The position numbers were made by a program, and so were the translations under genes. From Plectrocnemia conspersa (lineage: Eukaryota; Arthropoda; Insecta; Trichoptera; Polycentropodidae), in contig VTFK01000063.1 in NCBI GenBank assembly GCA_009617715.1, forward strand, positions 1,054,001-1,118,000: a stretch of 64,000 nucleotides of DNA. Reading direction: 5' to 3'. A model generated the notes under the pieces. The model made no database searches and was not told where the DNA came from. It saw nothing but the letters and a program-made list of their open reading frames with translations. Within the stretch, counting starts at the first letter, position 1. The number at the start of each line of letters is the position of its first letter. Positions 47,223 to 59,653 of this stretch are shown piece by piece.

Positions 47223-47560
47223 AAATGTCAAGTATGTCAAAAGAAAATAGAGATTTAGATTTCTGGGTTTACATGCTAGACTCTAACATGTCAAACCGGA
47301 AAATTCGCAATTAGAAAGATCGCTAAAGAAGTTCACGTAAAGCAATTTAAACTGATATTTTTAGCTTAAAACGAGTAGCAATAACATTTGTTTAGAACCT
47401 GTTATATGTTAAAAAAACAGTACCATAAAAAAATACTGAGGAATTGTTGTGGCTGATGACACAGAGTTATTTTAAAAGTCATTTTTATGAAAGCAATACA
47501 ATATAAGCTTCTTTAAAAGCTAAGAGAATAAAAAAAGCACTTTAAGTTTGATCGAATGAC
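47223..47560 (+). pseudogene. Possible Tc1/mariner-type transposase remnant
   Basis: A frame beginning MSSMSKENRDLDFWVYMLDS continues, after a shift, with AIRKIAKEVHVK, which resembles the helix-turn-helix of Tc1/mariner transposases. Later pieces include EELLWLMTQSYFKSHF. No catalytic motif or ends were identified. Confidence 0.3.
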
Positions 47561-48129
47561 AATGTAAGCCTTGTTTTTTTCTTTAAATAAAACTTCTACA
47601 TAAGTAAGTTATACAAAGATACTAAGTACAACCTTATGGTTTTAATCCGTTTGCTTATTAAACTTTTTGGCAAATTAATCTACTTTTTTTTACAACGATA
47701 ACATACTGGCTTACGTTTTTTAAAATAAATTGATGAATTTTTGTCCAAAAATCGTGATATCGCAGCTACAGTATTTATCAGTTATACCTTAAGTTTTCGT
47801 AGATAAAGAGGACCTCATTTTGGGCCCATGGAGTCACTTTGTGAGCTTAAGACTAATAGACCAAATATTTACCTCCACAAATTTATGAATTGCTAGCATA
47901 AGTTTATTTTATTTGTAGGGACTATTTTCAGGATAAAATATAAAAATATGAAACAATATTTTTTGATTAAAAATATAATTTTATAACATTTATTTTCAAA
48001 CTTTGTACATATTTTGATATAATAAAGGTAAATAAGCTATGCTTTTTCGTGATTTATGTCATTATTTTTGCATTAAATTATCATAAAAACGTTTTATATA
48101 TTTGTTTAGAAACACTGAAAATAATAAAG

Positions 48130-48210
48130 AAATTGCAACGTGCATAATATATTTAGACGGAAAACAACTTTTGCCTAACCGATCATTATGTATTAATTTT
48201 TTTTCACCTT
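48130..48210 (+). promoter_or_regulatory. Decayed array promoter relic
   Basis: GTGCATAATATATTTAGACGG, then CCTAACCGATCATTATGTATT, resembles the upstream and TATA blocks of the array (CCTCACCGATCACTATATAAA), with the TATA broken as in gene 3. No exons follow. Probably a dead copy between genes 5 and 6. Confidence 0.4.
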
Positions 48211-48974
48211 TTTTGTATTTTATTTTTAGTTATATATGTACTTTTTAATTTCTATGTTTTAATAAGAAGCCCTTGAAAGTGTTTAGTATATAATCAATAA
48301 ATTTATGTAACAAGAAAACATATTTTAGAGACATAATAATGTGTGTTTAAGAACATTTTGAAGGCAATAATTTGTTTATAACTATAAATTATTATTTAAT
48401 TCCTTAAATTCATTTTAATTAACTGTTGTAAAAATAAAAAAAATCTAAATACTATATTATTTGCTGTGTCGGTAAGTTTTACTTTTTATTAAATTTTAAT
48501 CAGGTATAATGTCTTAATAAATAATTGTTATTAACTTATTAACACGACATATTGCTATCATACTTTTTTACCATAATATTTATCAAATTATGTCAGTTAT
48601 TACGTTTTTAAATTATACGGTATATAATAATATTAGATAATATTAAATCTAATATTTTTTCAATTTTGATAAAAAAAACTGATTATAAAAAATATAAAAT
48701 ATTGACGTATAGTGTTAATTAAGCGATGAATAAATTTTATATTTTCATAATGGTAGCATTATATCATATAAACACGAGATTCTTTTATAAATAATTTATG
48801 GGCACACTAAAGAAATTGGCATATAATTTGCATAGTTAATAAAATAAACCTTCTAACGACGCAATCTTTGTGGAGGTATTATATCAGCATTATTATCTTT
48901 AATTTATGAATCAATACCATTCTGAATTATTCAATTTATTTTTGCAATCTTTAAGAGTTGATTATGTCATTAAA

Positions 48975-49060
48975 TTGTTTCTCAACCATCACTATATAAA
49001 GTAATCTTCTGAAAACTAAACTCATACTACCACTGACCGTTCAACTGTCACTATCTTTAA
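48975..49060 (+). promoter_or_regulatory. Core promoter of array gene 6
   Basis: CAACCATCACTATATAAAG with TATAAA from 48995. Initiator CTCATACT has its A at 49024, 29 bp downstream, then ACTGACCGTTCAACTGTCAC. GATTATGTCATTA lies just upstream (about 48960). Confidence 0.85.
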
Positions 49061-49089
49061 AAAATACTTAAATATAAAAAACAATAAAA

Positions 49090-49454
49090 ATGTTCAAAAA
49101 AATAATTGTATGTCAATATCTTTTTAATAATTTTGGAAGTACGCTGAATTTTAATATTATTTTGTAATTTTTCAGATTTCTATTGTCGCGTTATTTGTCG
49201 TTGCTGAGGCTGGTACTTTATATGGTGGACAGTGAGTTAATATTTTATATGTTTTATTTTATAAAAATATAATGTGAATGTTATATTTTTTATTACTATA
49301 TAGTTCACATTACATACCGCAACGCATATATCACCATCGTATACAACCAGTGATAATACAATCCCATGGATTAAATGTGTGGCCTTCCGCAAATGCATGG
49401 CATGCATTACCAGGATATCATGCGCCTTACTCTTATTCCTCTCCATGGTGGTAA
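49090..49454 (+). CDS. Array gene 6: short secreted protein without tandem repeats
   Basis: Exon 1 49090-49107 (MFKKII), exon 2 49176-49231, exon 3 49304-49454. It totals 225 nt, 74 residues, in frame. Signal core ISIVALFVVAEAG. The mature part has SHYIPQRIYHHRI, then a short non-repetitive segment with VWPSANAWHALPGYHAPYS and the terminal SSPWW. It shows the conserved frame of the family (signal, RIYHHR, Ser-Trp end) without the expanded repeat, so it may be close to the ancestral form. Donor GTAAGT (49465) lies 10 nt after the stop; exon 4 starts near 49529, with AATAAA at 49646-49651. The Pumilio-type site has changed to TGTACGTG here. The W-P dipeptide recalls gene 4. Confidence 0.85.
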
Positions 49455-49659
49455 AGAATCAACAGTAAGTGTTCAATCAAATGATAAATATTTAAGTTTA
49501 ATAATATATTAATTAAATATTTAATTAGACAGAAAAGGTGATTCAAAAACTTTTTTTATAACATAATAACTAAACTCAAGAAAAAAATATGTTTTACAAT
49601 ATTGACGAATAAATTATATGCATGTACGTGATTTAATATTGTTAAAATAAAAAATATCA

Positions 49660-51780
49660 TAAACTATAATATTTCAATTTTTTAATTAAAAACTCTCGTA
49701 AAGTCCACAACTACCATTTTAAAATCCATCAGCGTACATCAGTAAATATAAAGCAAGGTGATTTAAAAAAATTATTAAAATTAAATCTTCTTGAATATTT
49801 TAAAGATTTTAATGACGCACTGAGCGTAAGATGCATTTCTATGCCGATCGGTACAGACCGTACGTGACAATAAACGGATTCAAATCACAATTGGATACTT
49901 TCTACAAATATTTTTTGAGCTAAAGTAGCTCATTATTTAATATTTAAGTGAATACTATTTGTATTATTCTGTATTTTAAAAGCACATAATTATTTAAAGG
50001 AAAAAATCATAAATTATATTCGTTCCTCACGGCTCATGTGTGAAAAGTAATTTATAATTTATAATCACTTTATAATTGTATCTTCCACCATAAATCATTT
50101 TTTTAATACAAATCTTGGTAATGACGCCCACTAATCGTGGCGCCTATTGTGTTGCCCCAATTTAAGCACTCTAATGCCACTTACATATATATTGAAGGTT
50201 ATAGCATATACATAAAAATAACAACAACCGCATAAAAGCTAACAATTCATAAGTGATACAAAGATAGAGATTTTAAATTACACCAATGACAATAAATTAA
50301 TTAACAACGAATCAATATTTAAATTATGCAATTTAATAAACATTTATTAAAATTGATAATTATGCAAATTATTTTAATTATTAGTAAGAAATATGAAATC
50401 TAATAGAAAGTTTTTAAAAGTGAGATCTTCGCCTAAAAATTTTGCATTCATCATTAGACTATACCAAAAATGTATATTCTCCATTAAGCGAATCACATAA
50501 TAAAATACCTTTATTATTCAAAAGTAGTATTACTATATTAGTATTACTAAACATATGCAAATTTGAAGGAAATCGAAAAATACGCTGCTAAAATTTATTA
50601 AAGTTTTTATTATATTATAGTAGTAGAAAGTAGAAATTTTAACAATATATGTAAATATATCGCATAACATGAATTTTAATTTGTTTATCCTGTTTTATTA
50701 TTGGCTACGTAATTTATGCATATATTAACAATGCGAATTTTCGCGGTAAATAAGTTGTATATTATGTATCAATCGACTTGTATTCATTTATATTTTATTT
50801 ATAAGTATACCCTAAATTAATTTATCACCTTTTATACGTCAATTTATATATTATTTGTATTGTTAATATACTAAAAAATGTGAATAAAGTAAAAATATAT
50901 ATTATACATATAAACGTATGTTAAGTGAATCATATGTATCAGTTCCCATCAATTTATCTTAATGGCGGACAAAACCGGTTTCACCAGAGTGTAAATGCTT
51001 AAGCAACAAATTTGTAAATCTTCCCACAATCTCACAAGCGGAAGAAGAAACGGAAATTCACAGAAAGTGTCGAATACAATTTAGTATAAACAATATCGTA
51101 ATGTATAGCAGTATTTATTTTAAGGATACTTATATTGCTATAAAAAAAATGTAAACATTTAGGTTGCTTTCATTTTTAATTAATATTTGTATTTTAAAAT
51201 ACAATACTTAAATCAAATAAATAAAAAATATATTAAAATAATAACCTCATTCCCGCATTAAGTATGCTAGTCAGGATCATTGTCTCAACCACATATATAT
51301 GTATGTGTGTATATGTAATATGCCTTGACAATTAACCGCGTTCAAATGCACAGTTTTGGTGAATCCCTAATCCTTAGCATATTATAATAATAAGCTACAA
51401 CTCTAAATGTTAGTTTGTGTTATATTTAGAGCTGTTGATACAAAAGCGTCATTTTAATAACATAGCTTCGATATTATATAAATTTAATACCAGTAGGAGA
51501 TAGAAAAATATTATGTTTTTGTGAAAAATAATAATCCTTGTGACTTAAAAAAATATGAACGATATAAATAGTAGTTTTTTTTTGTAACGTATGTGTATTG
51601 TTTTGCGATTGTCAGCTTTTTTTAAATCATATTGATATTAAGCATATGTATTATGATAAAACAGAGATAAAATGATATTTTGTTTTATTTTTTCGTTCTT
51701 ACAATTATATTATTTTAAAATTGATTTAATCTGGAAAATGTTCATATAAGATCTATGCGATTAAAAGGTCGTAATTTTAA
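49660..51780. other. AT-rich stretch downstream of the array, no supported feature
   Basis: Only short chance frames. No further array promoter or exon was found to the right of gene 6. Confidence 0.45.
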
Positions 51781-51789
51781 ATCTAGTAC

Positions 51790-52150
51790 AAAATTATAAA
51801 ATAAAATAACATTAGGTACAATTGTCGTTTAAGTTAACCGTTTCACAGTTAACTGTGTTGTTATTACGGTCGGCACAAATACAATTTTCATTATTTGAGC
51901 TCGCGTGCTGTGTAGGGGACACTCGAAAGAGTATGCGGCAATGCTTTCCGATTTTATGTCCGTACACCCCTGCATTAATAATTATATTATGAGAAAAAAC
52001 TTTATAAAGCTGTATGTTGCAGTTGCAAACTTCCTGTGCGATTCTCGGTTGCATGCGCCATGGGATATGTGTTTCAATGATGGAAAAGTTTGCAAAATTT
52101 CACGTGGTGGAACGCGTGCGGATGAATTTTTTACGTGATGTTATTATTAC
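51790..52150. other. GC-richer patch with overlapping open frames
   Basis: Frames of 77 and 80 codons overlap on opposite strands, a sign of composition rather than coding. A possible + acceptor ATGTTGCAG ends near 52022 but no matching donor or domain is seen. Confidence 0.25.
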
Positions 52151-52680
52151 ATACAATATTGTATATTTTAACTTTGAAAAACTTGCTGTAACTAGCATTT
52201 TAATACGTATATATTAAATATACTTGAAATCTGGTTCTAACCACATTGTTAAGATTCATCAGAATAATCCTTTTCGTGGACAGATTAAAATCAATTGTTA
52301 ATCAATTGTAAAACGCATAAAACTTGAAGAACCAATGCCAACTTTTAACTACTGATTCGTGGAGGTGTACTTAAGTTACTTTGATTCACAAAAATTGTAA
52401 TTAATCATTGAACAACCAAACCTTAGTATTCTGGTTATTTTTAAACATCAAAATACCAGAATTAAATCAATTTGGAATGACAGTTTTTTGGTTTAAAAAA
52501 ATATATAATATTTTATGTTTTTTATAAATAATATTATTAGCATGTTTTTTATTACTAAAATATTTTTTTTATAGCAAAATAATTCCGAAATGCAAAATGA
52601 TTTAAAAATATGCAACATTTTTCCTGTCTATAAAGTTTTTGCTGTATTATTAGTGACACAAAAAAAATGTTTTAAACTTT

Positions 52681-53330
52681 TGTGGCGACCACACACGTTT
52701 GAAAGGGTCTTATTCGCAAAACTTGCGTTTTTACTGTGACCAAAATTATCATCCATGAACAATGATCATCAAACCACACAAAAGCCCTCGTTACGACCAG
52801 AAAAAATAACACGCAAGTGTTCTTACTGTAAATATTCTCCATCATTGAGAGAATTTTACCTTGTTGCGAAAAGATCACGGATAAAATAGATCACCAGGTC
52901 CACAAGATTTCCGTTGCAATGCAAAACGACCTTTGACAATGCCCATCAAGCGAATGTTGCTTTCTGAAAGCGTATACATATTTCGTTGTTCTATGAAATA
53001 AGCACACCTATTGACTGGATTATCGCGGCATGAGTGTGATTGGTTAAAAAGCGTTGCAGTCCTGGATACGTAAGCCTAGATTTATATTAAGAAAAGGCAG
53101 TCAGACAACATACTGTCATGGACGTTCACATCTCGAGAGGTACTCCTCTATACAAGCACCACCGTAGCAGAGAGGGTTCATCCTCTGCTATACTGTCGCT
53201 GCCACGCCACCTACAGGACATTTGGGGACCTACCACGGACATTATCCCTGCGCCAGCTTCTCCACCACCGCTTGGAGAAAACATAGATGATATGATATAC
53301 ATGTATGGTTTATTATTATTTTAATATTGT
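52681..53330 (+). mobile_element. LTR fragment, related start to the LTR at 22445
   Basis: Starts TGTGGCGACCACAC exactly like the solo LTR at 22445 and shares a GTGACCAAAA block further in, but is otherwise diverged. A TATA-like segment lies near 53081-53090. The right end is not certain. No retrotransposon genes flank it. Confidence 0.55.
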
Positions 53331-53339
53331 CTTAAAAAA

Positions 53340-54030
53340 TATATTCTTTTAAAATAGTATTAAAAGTTTTAGTAATTTAAATGTGCTTAAAAATCAGCAT
53401 AATTTATTTAGCAGAGTTAATTAACTATCGAAATCACATTAGACGTAGGTCGTGGTGATAGTGACAGTCGATCTGTATATATCAACATGTAAACAACACG
53501 CTACCTTATTTTGTTTATGCAATCCTTTTTCGAACATGTAGTAAAATATGCATACTATGATGAAACTACAAAAGTACTAGCGTAATGGAATGTCAATAAT
53601 TTATTGTAAATTAAAGGTCGTGGGTTAAACCTTCACTATAAACAACGATGTTTTAAATTTTCCGTCGTATTTGGAGGATTAAAATTAATGATTAAAAATA
53701 ATTACAATTCGTATCAATTATTTAAAATTAGATTTAACGAATTGTTTTTCATCTCTTGAATACATATTATTGTGATTTATATTTTGATATTTTTTTGATA
53801 AGTCTTTTGAAAAAAAACAAGAATTTGTCACAATAAACCGCAATAAACCATTATTGATTTAACTGGCTTATTATTGATTAAAACCTGGCTTATTCACTAA
53901 ATATTTAATGAAAAAAGCTCGCTAATCACTAAATTTATATTAATTAAAAATAAGTTAATTTCTTAACAAGATTTTTTGCCATAAAATATTAAAAATGTGA
54001 AGATTTGAACATGATTTTATTATTAATATA
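53340..54030. other. AT-rich stretch, no supported feature
   Basis: No exon, repeat boundary or RNA gene recognised. Confidence 0.4.
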
Positions 54031-54480
54031 CTAAGGTAATTAAGTCCTTTATGATACCAACGGAAACGATAAACCAAGGTTCTAGTATCGATTTGAAAGA
54101 AAGAACTTCTCTTAGCTAAAGGAAAGTTTGGCGATACAATCGAGATTTCGTTGTTACCAAAAGATCTCCCGTGGCTCCGAAGCAAGCAGCGTTTCTTAAC
54201 TTTTTATTGGCCCACAAAACAACAGGTGTTAACGCCATTGACGCAAACTGCGGAATAAAGCAAAAAGTTTGAGAATAACTTATTTTATTAGATATCACGC
54301 AAATAGTTCGTTACACTTTGGCCCCGAAAGTTATTAAAGTTTATCGTGCCTTTAATAAATTATTTATAAGGCGGCTCCGCGTGAAAAGAAATGTTTTCCT
54401 CGCTTTCTTCCTATTGCCGTTTTCTTTTTTTTGCTTTGGTGTTTCGACGAAGTGAATTTATACGGTGTTACGAAACGTAG
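54030..54480. promoter_or_regulatory. GC-richer island, candidate non-coding block
   Basis: At least three overlapping frames on both strands are open between 54060 and 54260, so openness has no weight here. No splice pair fits one of them with a known domain. Candidate conserved block. Confidence 0.25.
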
Positions 54481-54489
54481 TTTATTGCA

Positions 54490-56320
54490 TATGCATATAT
54501 AATTTCTTATTTATGAGGTTTTGTTTAATTTAAAATGCACGATGCCGGCAGACTACTAATGATGAGCTCATTTTAGTTGTTATGTGAAAAAAATAGTTAC
54601 TTAAGTAGAGTAAATTAAATTTAAAATACACAACAGCTCATTTTCAATATGAATTAATCACATGCCACGAAAATATAACTATGCATTGAAGCGTGCCTAT
54701 AATATTTATCTTGAATGGCGAATACTTTTTTTATTAAACCGGTTCCGTGAGAACTTATTTATTTTGTTATGTAAGACTTTTAATAGAAAAAAGTCGAGAG
54801 TTTTCTCATCAGATATTTGTTCTGTATAGATTATGCCCGCATAGATTATACAAAGTTCTAGATGAAATGGGGTACTAAAACAATATTATTAATTATATTT
54901 TGAAACCCTATATACAAAAGGGAAAGTAAAACCACTTCTTTTAAGTACATTAGGGGTAAAGTTTGCATCTTCGGTTTGTACAGAGAAAGATTATGCCTAA
55001 AAATAAAATTTATACTTTTTGAATATAGCAATTTATGAGAAGGTAGCACTATGAAGAATATGATATTTTACATACAAGAAGTGATGTTTGTTGTGGTTTT
55101 TAAAAAAAATCTGGCTTAATTGTAATAAGTTATTTTTTTTCCTTAAATTATAATTACCAATCATTTATTATATTGTAAAGATAATATTGGTTACAAACCA
55201 GTAACATGTATTTTATATATAATATAATTGGTATGTTTGTAAAATTATTTTAAAATATTGAAATAAATGTAATAAAAAAATAAAAAAAATACTACAAAAG
55301 AACTCATTAAGAGATCATATTTGGAACAAAAATAAACTACTTGGATTTAACTTTGCAGACTATACTTGCTTACTGGGAAATAAAATTATAATATATATTT
55401 ATATCGGTGTAAACCCTTAAAGTTTAGATTTGGGGTGTGATAACATTCATATCATATCAACATTCTTGAGAGATTCCAGAATAAATTCCTCAAGTTGATG
55501 GCCACTGCTTATTGATATGTACCAAGCAATTGTTTATATAGTAACTGCGTAAGAGTAAAATATTTTTTTTACAAACTCACATAAGCATTTAAAATGTAAC
55601 AAACATAATAACATAACTGGATCCCTGCCAAGAGGGAGGGAGGGAAGAGGTGACAAATTCTTAGGGTCTGTTCTTTTTGAGGGGCCTAACTATAGCAGGA
55701 ATATATTTATAAAAAAAGTAAAAACCGACCTCAAATAATGAATATAAATTACACTGCAGTTGATTGAGATGTACTTGTATACTAAAGTATTTCAGGTATA
55801 AGTTCCTTAGCCTTTTTTATGCATATTATATGATAAATAAAAGAAGCGGAACATTGCCTTCAAAAGCACCAAGTTTCTAGGTAGTACTTTCACAATGAAC
55901 ATTATTATGCAAAGGAACAGATTGTATTTTTTGACGCAGCTCCGTTTGTGTTAAATTTTGTGTGAAAAAATTATTGTTGACTTTATTGCTTTTTAAACGT
56001 TAAAAAAATTAGACATGAGAGGAAATATTCAACGAATGTAAATTAGTAGCAGTAAATTTAGGTATTCGATATGAAAATTCAGATCGAATACCTAAGAGAG
56101 AAGCAAAGAAATAACAGCACCAGCTGAACTACATTATTTTTATGTTTTTTAGACTGTTTTTTCAGTAATTTGTCAACTAGATTTAATGCAGAAAAATAAA
56201 TAAATAAGACAATTATTCATGTGATTATTCCTAAAAAAAAATTTAGAAAAATTAGTGTCGAATCTATCCCATAAATATTTTTTAAAATATGTTATTTCAA
56301 TAAAATCATATTGAACACAC
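54490..56320. other. AT-rich stretch, no supported feature
   Basis: Contains a short purine-rich GGGAGGGAGGG run near 55632. Nothing else recognised. Confidence 0.4.
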
Positions 56321-56327
56321 AATACAT

Positions 56328-56594
56328 TTTCACCAGTAGATATATATTTTTACCTGTGAAAATATAAATTATCTGGCAGTGGTTAACAAAATTATATGAT
56401 TTTAAATTTTTTATATGTAGTAATTTATATATTTACGTACTTATCATTATTTATTTACATCCGATATATGAATATTACAGCGAATGTGTATTTTTTGGAA
56501 TAGTTATATTCTCACTAGTCAAGTACAAATAAATTTTCACCGGTAGATATATATTTATACTAGCAAAAATATAATTTAGCTAATAGGCGTTAAT
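56328..56594 (+). repeat. Direct repeat pair, about 60 bp, 204 bp apart
   Basis: TTTTCACCAGTAGATATATA (from about 56329) recurs as TTTTCACCGGTAGATATATA (from about 56533), and both are followed by related AAAATATAA and GTTAA segments. Local duplication of unknown origin. Confidence 0.55.
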
Positions 56595-56949
56595 ATGCTG
56601 ATCTAAAATGTTTATGAAATTCATTTTGACAGTTGCGAAACGTCCATTTGTTGTTCAAACCTAAACCTAACCTTTTGGAACTTTTATTAGGTCAAGTCCA
56701 ATATACAAACTAAGCCAACTCATCTCTCAGGGAAGAATAAGCAGAAGAATAAGTACATACAGACATCGCATCTCACATATTGCTTCACAGTTTGTCTGCA
56801 TTTCGATATTGGACTATGTTTTAAAAATATGATAGCTATCCTAACTGATATTACTATGAACTTCTAATATAAAAGGGCTGATCAAAGCATTTTCAATCTG
56901 AATTTTGGTCAATAAGAGAGCGCAGAAGGCAAAAATTCACGTAAAAATC

Positions 56950-57125
56950 AATAAAATCGTGTCGGCGCCGTCGCAGTGGGAACGCTCGTAACGAAACTAT
57001 CAGTCTGGTGAATAATACTAATTTGTAGGTTTTCATTATATCTGATTGACTTACTCAGTTCGTACAGATTTACCCCGTTGTAACGCATTGGGCATACGCC
57101 TGTCAGGTTACAATGGAAGTTTTAA
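56950..57125 (+). repeat. Dispersed repeat, copy A, related to the SINE at 59654
   Basis: Shares CAGTCTGGTG, TATATCTGATTG, CAGATTTACCCCGTT, then ATTGGGC and ACGCCT, in the same order as the SINE at 59654-59900. The head (GTCGCAGTGGG) only weakly resembles a tRNA A box, so the copy is diverged or truncated. Confidence 0.6.
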
Positions 57126-57479
57126 GAAAAAAATAAAATTTTAAATTTAGATATTAAATATATATAGTAAAATAAAATATCAACAAGATAGTAATAATCA
57201 CACTGTAATTTTGTGATAATTGATTAAAGATACACGTTTTTTATTCATATTTTTTTTCAAGTAAAAGAACGAAATAAGATATATTTTTATGAATTGTTTT
57301 TATCCTTAGAGTGAATTAAAGTAGGAAAAAATCCTTTAGAAGCAAATAATACACATAGTAATATTTATTAGTCTCAGCGATTTTTGAAAAAAGACGTTAC
57401 TGTAACTTTTCGCAAAAAAAAATTATCTACGATTCTCCATATTTATTGTTGTTTAAGTTCAGTGATTTAATATATTTAT

Positions 57480-57910
57480 TCGATACGATACTTTTACAAG
57501 AGACTAAGAGTTTGCCTCTTCAGAGCTTTGTCAATAACTTTAAAGATCGAAATTAAAAATTGACGCAGGACATACGCCGGTCAAAAATTCCTACGCAGGG
57601 TTTTCTTTTGTGCGTTCGGGAATATGTAACGAGGTCTTTGCTGTTTTCTTCTGCAAATATATGGATATACATATCTATAATGCAAAAGTGGCGAGGGACC
57701 GTGTACATGGATTCGCATCACGTTTGGCGGAATTACGAAAAGCGCCTTAAGGAAAGGGGAGTAGGAAGTCTTTTGTAAAAAGTGCACTTTGCATGCAAAT
57801 GCACTTGTTTTGTCGTGCCACTTGAATGGTCCGTGTTTAGAAGAAAAGTCACCGAAAGAGGCGAGATGCGAAGAATTCTCCCTTGAGCCATAATTGACAC
57901 TGATTTCCTG
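57480..57910. promoter_or_regulatory. GC-richer island with palindromic POU-type site
   Basis: TTTGCATGCAAA at 57788-57799 is a perfect palindrome, overlaps the octamer ATGCAAAT and sits in a longer near-palindrome flanked by AGTGCA and TGCACT. Overlapping open frames of 72 (+) and 110 (-) codons have no domain and are treated as chance. Confidence 0.35.
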
Positions 57911-58885
57911 CATACACAGCTTAATGAAAACTCTACAAAATCTAACTATATTTAATGCTATTTATGAATTTTATATAATATTAGTTATTTTATAGCATGC
58001 TTATAGTTTGTGGTTATATATGTGATAATAGTCAAGTAATCCGTAAACTGCTTGCATGCATAAACCTGAAAGTTTAAGTTAATTCGCATGGGAAGTGAAG
58101 TATACAATGCATTAAGGATTATTATTTGTTAGACTATGTTTTAATAATGGTTTTCAATTAGCATAATTATTTAAGCTAATTATAGTATTTTTAAATAATC
58201 TCTTAATAAATGATATTGTTTTTAAACCTGAATTTTAACAGTCCGTTGATACTTTAGTACGATTTTTTAATATCTGTATTGGTACATCTCCACATTCCGA
58301 TATTTAAAAAAAGGGCCCCAAAATTAACGATGGTAAAATTTTTTCCATCTAAGAAAATTATATAAAATTGTATGTTAAAAATCAGCAACTACGGCCAATA
58401 AAATCATTTGTAAATTGTTTAGTGATTGATTACATATCCTTAAATGTCAAAGATAGATAAAAATAAATTCTAACAAAAAAACAAATTTCAATTTTTGACG
58501 TACATAAGATGTTTACATTTAGAATACCATTTGGTTTCTTACGCCACTCTGTAGTTTGTCTAGATAACATTAACAAGACGATAATCATAATCAACACGTA
58601 CACAACACATGCAATTATGATTTAACCAGAATTTGATTAAACTACATTGGTTGAAACTACAAATGTAATATGTATTATAGTTGCAATACCCACACATCTC
58701 TATATTCTACACTTATGTATTATACATCTCTCTATATATAGAGAGTAGACGTAATACAATATGTACTACGTACCGCAAGGTTTACACGCGTCCTTGCCTT
58801 ATTGGAATTTATTGCGTTGCGTTGTTGTAAACATGTTCATGGCACAATTAGCAAATATGTAAAGTTGCTTTTGGTGATTCTACAG

Positions 58886-58963
58886 GGAACCATAACATCC
58901 CCCGGTTACTCCCTTACGTCTCCGCTATATTTGTGCTTAATCAATTCTCGGCGGGATCTCGCG
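58886..58963 (+). CDS. Candidate internal exon with CUB-like motif
   Basis: A 78-nt segment bounded by a good acceptor (TTTTGGTGATTCTACAG, ending 58885) and a consensus donor GTGAGT (58964). The frame without stops begins GTITSPGYS and continues to CLINSRRDLA. GTITSPGY is the usual opening of a CUB domain, an extracellular beta-sandwich found in tolloid-, Neto- and cubilin-type proteins, and the Cys that follows is compatible. The length is a multiple of three. No neighbouring exon can be identified in this window, so the host gene would have very long introns. It could also be a chance match. Confidence 0.4.
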
Positions 58964-59653
58964 GTGAGTTATATCAGAAACGCCGCTTTTAGTTGTTCTT
59001 ATATACTCTACTAATGGAACAAGTTTTATTTAATTTTGTTTACGAGTTCAGAGGCAATGAATATTTTGAATATTTGCTAACATGGTAAACTTTATGCTTA
59101 TTTAGCTATTATGTTTTATTAATATAAAGGTGAGACTGGAATATATTATTTATATAGAGTTAAAAAACAGTTATTGTATCTAATGTTATTTACAAAAAAA
59201 TCTCATTAAATATAATTTCACACAAAAAGTTCTACTGCAAATTTTTAGATCAACGCAATTATAATTAAATAGCACTAGTTTATTAATAAATAAATTTAGA
59301 TAATAATTTCAAGTCTTTTAAAAAGTGTATAGGGCGTATAATTAATAATCGCTTGGAAAATAGAGCTTCATTTGCAATTATAATCATATCAAATATTTTT
59401 ATAATCAATTGCAGTGTTTATAAAAATATTTATATGAATTTTATTTTCAGAAAAATAAATATGGGAAAAAATAAAAAGGCATAATTTTGAATTTATCTTG
59501 TAAAAATCTCGAAAAATATTTTTTAAATATAAACAATCAACAAGTAAATAATAATGATAATTTTGTTTTAAATATAGATGAAAAAACGCATATTTAATAG
59601 CAATTTTGTCATCAACACAGTAATAATTGGTTCAATTTAACATAATAATTTAA

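Noticed and set aside
54060..54260. CUB-like string IVSPNFP on the minus strand and other protein-like frames
   Set aside because: Three or more overlapping frames are open and none has matching splice sites.
56696..56816. Short MITE with AGTCCAATAT ends
   Set aside because: Only 10 bp of inverted repeat and no target duplication.
58730..58747. 18-bp palindrome of CT/AG and TA repeats
   Set aside because: Simple-sequence nature; likely microsatellite, no further signal.
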